In this document: one piece after another, positions 24,813-32,495 of the stretch | Numbering within the stretch: position 1 is the stretch's first letter | Layout: each line of letters starts with the position of its first letter | Assembly: GCA_020853525.1 (NCBI GenBank) | Contig: JADYYS010000059.1 | Span: 55,960-119,959, forward strand | Origin: Ardenticatenales bacterium | GTDB lineage: Bacteria > Chloroflexota > Anaerolineae > Epilineales > Epilineaceae | DNA: 64,000 bases | Reading direction: 5' to 3' | Translations under genes and position numbers: made by a program | Notes under the pieces: model-generated | What the model was told of the DNA's origin: nothing | Database searches by the model: none | What the model saw: the letters and a program-made list of their open reading frames with translations, nothing else

Positions 24813-25952
24813 TCAGTCGAGCCGCTTGTGGAACCGGAGCGCCGCCGCGCCCATGATGACGACGGCGAAAACGGTCAGCGCAACGATCTCGGGCCAGAGC
24901 GCCGCCGCGCCGACGCCCTTCAGGACGATGCCGCGGACGATGATCAGGAAGTAGCGCAGCGGGATCGCGTAGCTCAGGAGTTGGAGGAAGGGCGGCATCG
25001 CGGCCAGCGGGAAGAAGAAGCCGGACAGGAAGATGCTCGGCAGGTTGAAAAAGATCGCCGTGATCGTCGCTTCCTGCTGGGTCGAGCTGATCGTGCTGAT
25101 GAACAGCCCGATGCCGAGCGTCGTCACGAGGAAGAGGCCCGCCAGGACGAGCAGGAGCGGCAGGCTGCCGTTGATCGGCACGCCGAACAGCAGGACGCCG
25201 GCGACGAGGATCTCGACCATGTCGATGAACGCGATCACGACGTACGGCGTGAGCTTGCCGACGACGAGCTCCCACGGACGGATCGGGGTGACGATCAGCT
25301 GCTCGATCGTCCCGCGCTCGCGCTCGCGGACGATGGCCGTGGCGGTCAGGATGATCGTGAGGAACTGCAGGATCAGGCCGATGAGCGCCGGCACCATGTA
25401 GTAGGCGCTGACGAGATCGGGGTTGTACCAGACCTGGGTGCGGACGTCGATCGCCGGCCCGGCCATCGCGGCGGCCGCGGCGCCGCGCCGGGCAAGGCGC
25501 TCGACGGTCAGCTCCGTCGCCTCGGCCTGCCCGGTCAGCTGCGCGGCGGCCAGCGCCGTGCTGGCCACCGTCGGGTCGCTGCCGTCGATGACGAACACCA
25601 CGCCGGCGGTCTCGCCGGCGACGATCCGCCGACCGTAGCCCGGCGGGATGATCAGGCCGGCGCGCGCCCTTCCGCGGTCGACGAGGTCGCGCAGCTCGGC
25701 CTCGGAGTCGGCGTCGAAGCGCACGCGGAAGTAGTCCGCGGCTTGGTACGACGCCACGAGCGCCCGCGACTGTGCCGTCCGGTCCCGATCGACGACGGCG
25801 AGGTCGATGTTCCGGACGTCGTTGGTGGCCGCATAGCCCAGCAGAAAGAGCTGGACGACGGGCATGGCGAACGTCAGGACGAGCGTCCGCGGGTCGCGGA
25901 CGATCTGGATGAACTCTTTGCGGATGACGGCGCGCAAACGAGGGTTGAACAT
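24813..25952 (-). CDS. ABC-2 type permease
   Basis: This first gene of the minus-strand export operon encodes about 379 residues starting MFNPRLRAVIRKEFIQIVRDPRTLVLTF; a GTG nine codons upstream (25979) is an alternative. One N-terminal helix is followed by an extracytoplasmic domain of about 150 residues, then five membrane helices. The ABC-2 signature RERERGTIEQLIVTPIRPWELVVGKL is intact. Related loci (ybhG-F-S-R) have two permeases; only one is here, so it may homodimerise. No ribosome site is obvious at either start. Confidence 0.88.
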   Translation of the reverse strand: MFNPRLRAVIRKEFIQIVRDPRTLVLTFAMPVVQLFLLGYAATNDVRNIDLAVVDRDRTAQSRALVASYQAADYFRVRFDADSEAELRDLVDRGRARAGLIIPPGYGRRIVAGETAGVVFVIDGSDPTVASTALAAAQLTGQAEATELTVERLARRGAAAAAMAGPAIDVRTQVWYNPDLVSAYYMVPALIGLILQFLTIILTATAIVRERERGTIEQLIVTPIRPWELVVGKLTPYVVIAFIDMVEILVAGVLLFGVPINGSLPLLLVLAGLFLVTTLGIGLFISTISSTQQEATITAIFFNLPSIFLSGFFFPLAAMPPFLQLLSYAIPLRYFLIIVRGIVLKGVGAAALWPEIVALTVFAVVIMGAAALRFHKRLD

Positions 25953-26098
25953 GCGGCTTGGCCCGGCGCTCGGGAACACGCGATTCGGTTCTGGCGCGGG
26001 GTGGGGTACCGGCGGGGGTATTGTACAGCAGATGGGATGGTATCATCGCGCCATCCGCCGCGCCGCGTTGCCGCAGCGCCGTGTCATGGAGCCGTCCG

Positions 26099-26713
26099 AT
26101 GCCCGATCCCGCCGCCGTGCCGCCCGCCCTGCCGCCCGCCGACCGCCTCCAGCGCGCCTTCGCCGCCGAGATCGCGGCCGCCGTCGCCAAGTACCCCGCC
26201 GGCCGACAGGCCTCGGCCGTGCTCGACCTCCTGTACCTGGCGCAGGCCGCGTACGGCCGGATCACGACCGAAGCGATCGAGGAGGTCGCCGCGGTCCTCG
26301 AGATGGACCCCACCCAGGTGCGCGGCGTCGTGGGCTTCTATTCGTTGTTCAAGGAAGAGCCGCACGGCCGGTTCGTCATTCACTACTGCACGGACCTGCC
26401 GTGCGCGCTGCGCGGCGCGGATGCGTTCCTGCCGCGCGTCTGCCGGGCGTTCGGCGTCCCCGGTCCGGGCGAGACGAGCCCGGACGGCCTATTCTCCGTC
26501 GAGGAGGCGATGTGCCTGGCGGCGTGCGACCGGGCGCCGATGATGCAGGTGAACCTGTCGTACTTTCACGACCTGACGGACGAGCGGCTGGACGGGATCG
26601 TCGCGGCGCTGAAGGCCAAGGCGGCGGCGGGCGAGGCGGTTGGGCCGCCGTTCGGGTTCGGCAGCGTTCGTGGGGTTGCGGAGGGCGTGCCCTCGGTCGA
26701 AGCACCGTCGTGA
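26099..26713 (+). CDS. nuoE: NADH-quinone oxidoreductase subunit E
   Basis: NuoE binds the [2Fe-2S] cluster N1a. The start is MPDPAAVPPALPPADR at 26099; the 251-aa track ORF runs back into the ABC promoter region. The four ligands are in HYCTDLPCALRG and CLAACDRAPMM. An upstream helical part, ALDLLYLAQAAYGRIT-like, is also typical. It has 204 residues with a Gly/Ala-rich tail. It is separated from nuoD by the opposite-strand ABC operon and from nuoF by a patatin gene, although nuoE and nuoF are normally adjacent. Confidence 0.94.
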   Translation: MPDPAAVPPALPPADRLQRAFAAEIAAAVAKYPAGRQASAVLDLLYLAQAAYGRITTEAIEEVAAVLEMDPTQVRGVVGFYSLFKEEPHGRFVIHYCTDLPCALRGADAFLPRVCRAFGVPGPGETSPDGLFSVEEAMCLAACDRAPMMQVNLSYFHDLTDERLDGIVAALKAKAAAGEAVGPPFGFGSVRGVAEGVPSVEAPS

Positions 26714-26951
26714 CGCCGATCCGATGACTCGCTGAGGCGCCTTCTGGCCCGCGAACTACGGCGGTCCGATCGGTGCATACGCCGACGACGTGTCTCCTTT
26801 GTGGCCCCTCTTGCCCATCAGAGCCACCCGTACGTGGCTACACTCCTCTTCATCAGCACACATGGCTGCGACCGATTCCCCGCCGCGTCCGTCGCGAAAC
26901 CGTGGGCTCGCCCGCCGCGGCCGTTGACCACATCGACAGATGGAGGGCACG

Positions 26952-29378
26952 ATGCATGCCGTGTCGACAGGCATTCTCTTCTGGATCGTGATCGGAATGA
27001 GCGCGGTTGCCGCGCTTGTGTCCGCGCTGCCTGGCCCTGCACTGGCGGACAAAGTCCGCATGTTGTTCCACGTGCGGTTTTCGCTTGTGCTGGCGACGAT
27101 GCTCGTCGCATTGCCGGCGGCCGTAATGGCGGAGGTCGGCAACGTCGTACTTCGCAGTGTGTTCGTGACTGTCGATTGGGAGCTGGCGGTCGTCGGCATG
27201 ATGGCGATCGTCGCCGCATCGGCGATTGTCGCGTCGCTGGACCTCACGGCAACCTATGCGCCAGAGAGGTTCGCCGTCGCACCATGGTCGCTGCGCCGAA
27301 CGCTGGCAAGTTCGCCACGGAGCATAGCGCGGTTGATCGGACACCATGCACCGTGGATCGCGGTCGCGGTGCTGAGCGCGCCCATGATCGCGGCGGCGAT
27401 CCTCGTAACGCGACAGGAGCAGCAGTACGAGAGCGGGGCGACCCTGGGACTGTTCGGGTTTGCGTTCCTGGGGATCGTCGGTGGCGTCGCCACAGGCGCC
27501 GTGGCGGCGTGGGCCCAGCGTCGGGTGCCGCCCACGACAAGGCGCGCATTGGCCACGTTCGCTTCACGCCTCGGCCCCGGCTTCGAGAATGAGAGGTCAG
27601 GGCTGTATGGCCGACACGTTGCCGCCGGCGTTTCGTTCCTCAGCGTCGCCGTCATCTATGCCGCTGGGGCGACGTTGCTGCGCCCATCGTGCCACGAGAC
27701 AACATTCAAGTGGATCCGACTGCTGCCGTGCCTCAAGGTCTACGTGCCGGCGCTCGGTTACGCCCTGCTCGCCATCACGCTGTTCGCCTTTGCGTTGCCA
27801 TTCTGCGCGTTCTACTTCGACCGCTACCGCATGCCGACAACGATCGTCCTCATCGTCGCCGGCGTGATCCAGGCCGTGATGTGGCCCGTGGATCACTTCT
27901 TCTGGGTGCCTCAGCGGGCACCGGCAGCTACGCTGACCTCAGAGCGGTCGCCAACGGTCGAAGAGTCGATCTGGCGGATGATGGAAGCGCAGGCGCGTGA
28001 ACTGCCGCCGTTCGACGTCTGTCCGCCTGCGCCTCCCTGCAATGTGCCCCATCCTAAGTCACCGCGCCTCGTGGCGATTGCCGCCAATGGGGGCGGCATC
28101 ACGGCCGCCGCTTGGACGGCAACCGTGCTGGACGGCCTCGAAACGCACGTGCGGGAGTGCGGGGGCACGGGACCGTCATTCCGCAACGCGCTTGGCGTCA
28201 TCAGCAGCGTTTCCGGGGGGAGCATCGGCTCGATGTTCTACATGGCCTCACTGGCCGACGCGCGAGATCCAGCAGCGCTGCAACATGCCGCGGTGGAGGC
28301 CGCCGAAGAACCGGCGCTTCGTGAGGTGGCATGGGGGTTCGCTTATCCGGACCTGGTTCGCATCCTTGCGCCCATCGTGCTTCGCGCGCGACGCGGGCTC
28401 GAGTACACGGATCGTGGCTGGGCGCTCGAACAAGCTTGGCGGGACAGTTGGCTCGAACACTTCCCATCCACGCAACAGCGTGGATGGGTCGGCGAACGCG
28501 ACAGTTCTGCCTTGACGCTGAACGATCTTCGCGCGGAGATGCTGACGTCGCATGTTCCCACCCCGATATTCGGGGCGATGAACGTGGAAGAGGGCAGGCT
28601 GCTCCTCCTCACGCCCGCGGTCATGCGGTTCAAATCAAGCGCGAACCGTTCAAGGGTGGAGGAGTCTGAACAGTCGTTCGATACGTGGTGGAACATCGGC
28701 CAAGGCAACGACTTGAAGTTGCTGACCGCCGCGCGGCTATCTGCCACATTCCCTTGGGTCAGTCCGCAATCGACCCCGCTGTTGGATCCCACCGTCAAAG
28801 ACCGCCCGTGGGCGGAGCGCCATGTCAACGGTGGCCTGCACATCGCCGACGGGGGCTACTTCGACAATGCGGGCGTCGCGGCGCTGGCCGAGTGGCTGGA
28901 GGAGGGTCTGCCCGCGTTCCAGCGTTGCGGAGGACGGCAGGCGATGGTCGTGCGGATCCAGAACCTCCGTCCGCGCGCAGAACGGTCAGGGCACCAGAGC
29001 GGTTGGCTGTCGAACATGATCGAACCGGTCCGGGCGATGATATCGGCCCGCGGTGCTTCCCAGAGTGCTCGCAACCGCCAAGTGGTGTCCTTGCTGGATG
29101 CCAAGTGGGCGCGCGCCGATCCGCTGTCCGGCGCTGTCATGGACGTGGACGTCATCGACTTCGTGTTGAACGACGAGCACGGCCGGTTGCCGCTGGGCTG
29201 GCTCCTGTCGCACGATGACCGCGCCGTCATCGACCGGGCGTGGGATTTGGCGAGCATCAAAGCAGACCGGGCGAAGGTCGGGCACTATCTGCGCGGCCCC
29301 TCCTGCGAGGTCGGCGCCGGAGTTGATGCGGCTATCGACGCTCGCGCGATTCGCGACGACCGGGAGAAAGATCCGTAG
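26952..29378 (+). CDS. Membrane-anchored patatin-like phospholipase
   Basis: ATG 26952 is chosen because GGAGG lies 6 nt upstream; the track start is four codons earlier. Residues 1 to about 330 hold several membrane segments. The rest is a patatin-like hydrolase: oxyanion loop AANGGGITAAAW near residue 375, nucleophile motif SVSGGSIGSM near 418, LSATFPWVSP, and the catalytic Asp motif DGGYFDNAG near 632. All expected catalytic residues are present. Patatins are acyl hydrolases acting on lipids. Its insertion between nuoE and nuoF suggests a later arrival. The 240 bp before it contain no feature I can name. Confidence 0.82.
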   Translation: MHAVSTGILFWIVIGMSAVAALVSALPGPALADKVRMLFHVRFSLVLATMLVALPAAVMAEVGNVVLRSVFVTVDWELAVVGMMAIVAASAIVASLDLTATYAPERFAVAPWSLRRTLASSPRSIARLIGHHAPWIAVAVLSAPMIAAAILVTRQEQQYESGATLGLFGFAFLGIVGGVATGAVAAWAQRRVPPTTRRALATFASRLGPGFENERSGLYGRHVAAGVSFLSVAVIYAAGATLLRPSCHETTFKWIRLLPCLKVYVPALGYALLAITLFAFALPFCAFYFDRYRMPTTIVLIVAGVIQAVMWPVDHFFWVPQRAPAATLTSERSPTVEESIWRMMEAQARELPPFDVCPPAPPCNVPHPKSPRLVAIAANGGGITAAAWTATVLDGLETHVRECGGTGPSFRNALGVISSVSGGSIGSMFYMASLADARDPAALQHAAVEAAEEPALREVAWGFAYPDLVRILAPIVLRARRGLEYTDRGWALEQAWRDSWLEHFPSTQQRGWVGERDSSALTLNDLRAEMLTSHVPTPIFGAMNVEEGRLLLLTPAVMRFKSSANRSRVEESEQSFDTWWNIGQGNDLKLLTAARLSATFPWVSPQSTPLLDPTVKDRPWAERHVNGGLHIADGGYFDNAGVAALAEWLEEGLPAFQRCGGRQAMVVRIQNLRPRAERSGHQSGWLSNMIEPVRAMISARGASQSARNRQVVSLLDAKWARADPLSGAVMDVDVIDFVLNDEHGRLPLGWLLSHDDRAVIDRAWDLASIKADRAKVGHYLRGPSCEVGAGVDAAIDARAIRDDREKDP

Positions 29379-29473
29379 CCGCTCTCGAGCGCAGAACTGC
29401 TGGTCCCTGCGGCGAACTTGATGCACCATCAGGTCGATGCTCCGAACCAAACGGTGATCCGAGGCACGCACTC

Positions 29474-30733
29474 ATGCCCGAACAGCACATCGTCCTGCGC
29501 CACCGCGCCATCCCCCACCTGGACCGCCTCGACGTCTACGTCGCGAACGGCGGCTACGTCCAGCTGAAGCGCGCCGTCACGTCGATGACGCCGGCCGAGG
29601 TGATCGACCTCGTGAAGCAGAGCGGGCTGCGCGGCCGCGGCGGCGCGGGCTTTCCGACCGGCCTCAAGTGGTCGTTCGTGCCGGCCGGCATCGACAAGCC
29701 TCGTTATGTCGTGGTGAACAACGACGAGAGCGAGCCGGGGACGTTCAAGGACCACGAGATCACGCTGTCCAACCCGCATCAGTTCATCGAGGGCGCCGCC
29801 ATCGCCGCCTACGCGATCGGGGCGCGGGACGTCTACATCTACAGCCGCGGCGAGTTCTGGGACGAGATGGTCCACCTGAAGGCGTGCATCGCCGAGGCGC
29901 GCGCGGCGGGCCATCTGGGACAGAATCTGTTCGGCACGGACTATGGCGTCGAGGTCCACGTCACGCCCGGCGCGGGCGCCTACATCTGCGGCGAGGAGAC
30001 GGCGCTCCTGAACTCGCTCGAGGGCGAGCTCGGCCAGCCGCGCCTGAAGCCCCCGTTCCCGGCCGTCGCCGGCCTGTACGCCTGCCCGACCGTCGTGAAC
30101 AACACCGAGACGCTGGCGAACGTGCCGCAGATCATGGAGCGCGGTCCGGAGTGGTACAAGGCGATCGGCACAGAGAAGAGCCCCGGCACGAAGATCATCA
30201 GCGTCTCGGGCCACGTGGCGCGCCCCGGCAACTACGAGGTCCCGCTCGGCACGCCGTTCGCCGAGGTGCTGGCGCTGGCGGGCGGCGTGTGGCAGGGGCG
30301 GGCGATGAAGGCGCTGCTCCCGGCAGGCGCGTCGGCGCCCGTCATCCCGGCCGAGACGGCGATGGGGATGAACTGCGACTGGGAAAGCGTCGCCGCCACG
30401 GGCTCGATCCTCGGCTCGGCCAGCTTCATCGTCCTGGACGAGACGACGGACATGGCGTGGGTGGCCTACAAGACCGTCCGCTTCTTCCAACACGAGTCGT
30501 GCGGCAAGTGCTCGCCCTGCCGCGAGGGGACGTTCTGGATGAAGAAGATCCTCACCCGCGTCGTCCACGGTGAGGCGACGGCCGCCGACATCCCGCTGCT
30601 GGGCGATGTCGTGCGCCAGATCGACTCGAAGTGCTTCTGCCCGCTGGGGGAGTTCGCGCTGTCCGCGCCGCGGAGCACGTTGGCGCAGTTCGAGGGGGAC
30701 TACCTCGGGCATGTCGGGGCACCGCGGCCGTAG
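29474..30733 (+). CDS. nuoF: NADH-quinone oxidoreductase subunit F
   Basis: NuoF binds NADH, FMN and cluster N3. Motifs are SGLRGRGGAGFPTGLKWSFVP, the NADH/FMN loop NNDESEPGTFKDHEI, GAGAYICGEETALLNSLEG, and the [4Fe-4S] ligands in HESCGKCSPCREGTFWM with the fourth Cys in SKCFCPLGEFAL. It has 419 residues, the normal length. It stands alone between the patatin gene and a scarred repeat region, so it may need its own promoter in the 95 bp upstream, where none is obvious. Confidence 0.96.
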   Translation: MPEQHIVLRHRAIPHLDRLDVYVANGGYVQLKRAVTSMTPAEVIDLVKQSGLRGRGGAGFPTGLKWSFVPAGIDKPRYVVVNNDESEPGTFKDHEITLSNPHQFIEGAAIAAYAIGARDVYIYSRGEFWDEMVHLKACIAEARAAGHLGQNLFGTDYGVEVHVTPGAGAYICGEETALLNSLEGELGQPRLKPPFPAVAGLYACPTVVNNTETLANVPQIMERGPEWYKAIGTEKSPGTKIISVSGHVARPGNYEVPLGTPFAEVLALAGGVWQGRAMKALLPAGASAPVIPAETAMGMNCDWESVAATGSILGSASFIVLDETTDMAWVAYKTVRFFQHESCGKCSPCREGTFWMKKILTRVVHGEATAADIPLLGDVVRQIDSKCFCPLGEFALSAPRSTLAQFEGDYLGHVGAPRP

Positions 30734-30763
30734 CGACGGCGGTGCTTGGTGAGAGGCGCCGCT

Positions 30764-30894
30764 GATCTGCGTTAGACAACGGGCCGATCTGCGTTAGACT
30801 GCGACGCGATCTGCGTCAGATCGCGAGTCGATCAGCATTAGACTGCGAGACGATCTGTCTTGGATCTCGGTCGATCTCGGTTGGATCACGGCGC
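30764..30894. repeat. 22-bp-period tandem repeat
   Basis: GATC-starting units begin at 30764, 30786, 30808, 30830 and 30852, exactly 22 bp apart, then at 30873 (21 bp), after which the pattern fades. The consensus is GATCTGCGTTAGACTGCGACGC, with each copy diverged. The array lies between nuoF and the broken hydrolase gene. The period is close to two helical turns, so factor binding on one DNA face is possible. It also contains the apparent ATG 30860 of the track ORF, which is therefore unlikely to be a real start. Confidence 0.85.
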
Positions 30895-30943
30895 AGGCTC
30901 ACCCAGACCGGCAAAGGGCGCCGCGACGGCGTTCTGGAGGCGT

Positions 30944-31573
30944 GTGCTTCGCTGGACCGCCCGGGCGATGGCCGCGGCGGTCGGGATTCTGGTCGTCCTC
31001 TCGCTTGCCGGCGCGTACTACGAATCGGCGGCCGAGGCCGCTGACCTGAAGGCCTATCCCCCGCCCGGCCGGATGATCGACGTCGGCGGGCACCGTCTCC
31101 ACATCCATTGCATGGGCACGGGCAGTCTGACCGTCGTGATCGACGCCGGGTGGGGCGGCTGGTCTGCGTCCTGGAGCAGTTGGGTCCAGCCGGATGCGGC
31201 CAAGACGACGCGGGAATGCACCTATGATCGCGCCGGCATGGGCTGGAGCGAGCCGGGTCCGTTGCCGCGAACGGCGGAGTCCGTCGCCCGCGAGCTGCAC
31301 ATCCTGCGGCAGCGCGCCGGTGTGGCCGGTCCGTACGTACTCGTCGGGCACTCGATGGGCGGCCTGACGATGCGAACGTTTGCCCATGCGTATCCGGCGG
31401 ACGTCGCCGGGGTGGTGTTGGTCGACTCGATGAGCCCGAGCCAAGCCAAGCCGGCGGATCCGGCGGCGCCGCCTTCGCCCGCTTCATCGTCGAGCCGGGC
31501 GAGTTCATCATCGTGCCGCGCGGCGTCGAACACTGCCCGGCCGCGCTCTCCGAGGTGTGCGAGATCGTGCTGA
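30944..31573 (+). pseudogene. Truncated alpha/beta hydrolase
   Basis: The N-terminal half is a good alpha/beta hydrolase: a membrane segment (MAAAVGILVVLSLAGAYY), GRMIDVGGHRLHIHCMGTGS, VIDAGWGGWSASWS, YDRAGMGWSEPGPLPRTAES, the nucleophile elbow VLVGHSMGGLTM, and VVLVDSMSPSQA. After about residue 170 the frame becomes Ser/Arg/Pro-rich nonsense, and the acid and His of the triad never appear. At that point a cupin C-terminus continues in another frame. So a deletion has fused two unrelated gene fragments. GTG 30944 is chosen over ATG 30860 because the latter lies inside the tandem repeat. Confidence 0.7.
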
Positions 31574-31650
31574 TCGAGCGGAACACGATGCTCAATACGG
31601 GCAACTTCGAAGGCGAGCGGACCGTGCGAGCGCCGGAACGGCTAACATGA
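31453..31650 (+). pseudogene. Cupin-protein C-terminal remnant
   Basis: In a frame different from the hydrolase ORF, 31471-31650 reads AFARFIVEPGEFIIVPRGVEHC, then EVCEIVLIERNTMLNTGNFEGERTV and stops with TGA 31648. This is the second half of a small cupin, where PRGVEH carries a metal-ligand His and LNTGN is typical of the family end. No start or first half is present. It joins the truncated hydrolase at about 31450-31470, marking a deletion junction. Confidence 0.7.
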
Positions 31651-31703
31651 ACGGCGCTCTGTCGGCCGGCGCGCCGAATCCTCGCCAGACCAAGGAGTCG
31701 AAC

Positions 31704-32276
31704 ATGACCACGCTGCGAGACCGTCCCGACACCGCCCTGCTGGTGGTGGACGTCCAGAACGACGTCGTGGCCAACGCCCATCGCCGTGACGAGGTGATCA
31801 TGAACATCCGCACCCTGGTCGAACGAGCCCGCGGCCTGCGTGTGCCGGTGATCTGGGTGCAGCACGCGGACGACAACCTGCCGGAGGGCAGCGACGGCTG
31901 GCAGTACGTGCCGGAGCTTCAGCGCCAGGGTTCCGAGCCGCTGGTTCGCAAGCAGTACGGCGACGCCTTCGAAGACACGGCGCTGGAGTCCGAGCTGCAC
32001 CGGCTGCGCGTCGGGCGGCTCGTCGTCGCCGGCGCACAGACGGATGCCTGCATTCGGGCGACGCTTCACGGGGCGTTCGCACGCGGCTACGACACGCTCC
32101 TGGTTGCCGACGCGCATACCACGGAGGACCTGTCGGTGTACGGGATGCCCCCGCCCGACAAGGTCATCGCCCACACGAACATGTACTGGACGTGGCAGGA
32201 CGGTCCCGGGCGAACGGCGTCCGTGGTCGATGCGGCCGACGTGGACTTTCGCGCGGGCGATCCGGCGTCGTCGTAA
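31704..32276 (+). CDS. Isochorismatase-family cysteine hydrolase
   Basis: ATG 31704 has AAGGAG 7 nt upstream, so the protein is MTTLRDRPDTALLVVDVQNDVV..., 190 residues. The catalytic triad of the family is visible: Asp in VVDVQND, Lys in PLVRKQYGDAF, and Cys in AGAQTDACIRATLHGAF. Members hydrolyse isochorismate, nicotinamide or other amides; the substrate cannot be told from sequence. It is intact and follows the cupin remnant by 54 bp. The next 219 bp up to nuoG contain only a weak TATACAAT near 32407, a possible -10 for the nuoG operon. Confidence 0.87.
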   Translation: MTTLRDRPDTALLVVDVQNDVVANAHRRDEVIMNIRTLVERARGLRVPVIWVQHADDNLPEGSDGWQYVPELQRQGSEPLVRKQYGDAFEDTALESELHRLRVGRLVVAGAQTDACIRATLHGAFARGYDTLLVADAHTTEDLSVYGMPPPDKVIAHTNMYWTWQDGPGRTASVVDAADVDFRAGDPASS

Positions 32277-32495
32277 CGCCTCCGCGGAGCACGGCGACAT
32301 CTGATGCGGGCTCGCAGTCCCGCCGGCCGGGGCGGGGGCGTACGCCGCCGGGCACACGACCCAGAACGGGACAACCCGCCCCCAACGTGCCTCCCCCCCC
32401 GATCCGTATACAATAGCCCCCGCCTGCCCGCCCGCTCCCCGGGCCACGCCCCACGACCGCGCCGGCACCCGCGTCCCGGCCACGCATAAGCGGCC

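Noticed and set aside
26016-26041. Promoter TTGTAC-TATCAT before nuoE
   Set aside because: The spacing is only 14 bp, too short for a normal sigma-70 promoter.
23694-26543. 949-residue plus-strand ORF over the ABC operon
   Set aside because: Shadow sequence of charged low-complexity residues; the minus-strand ABC genes have complete motifs.
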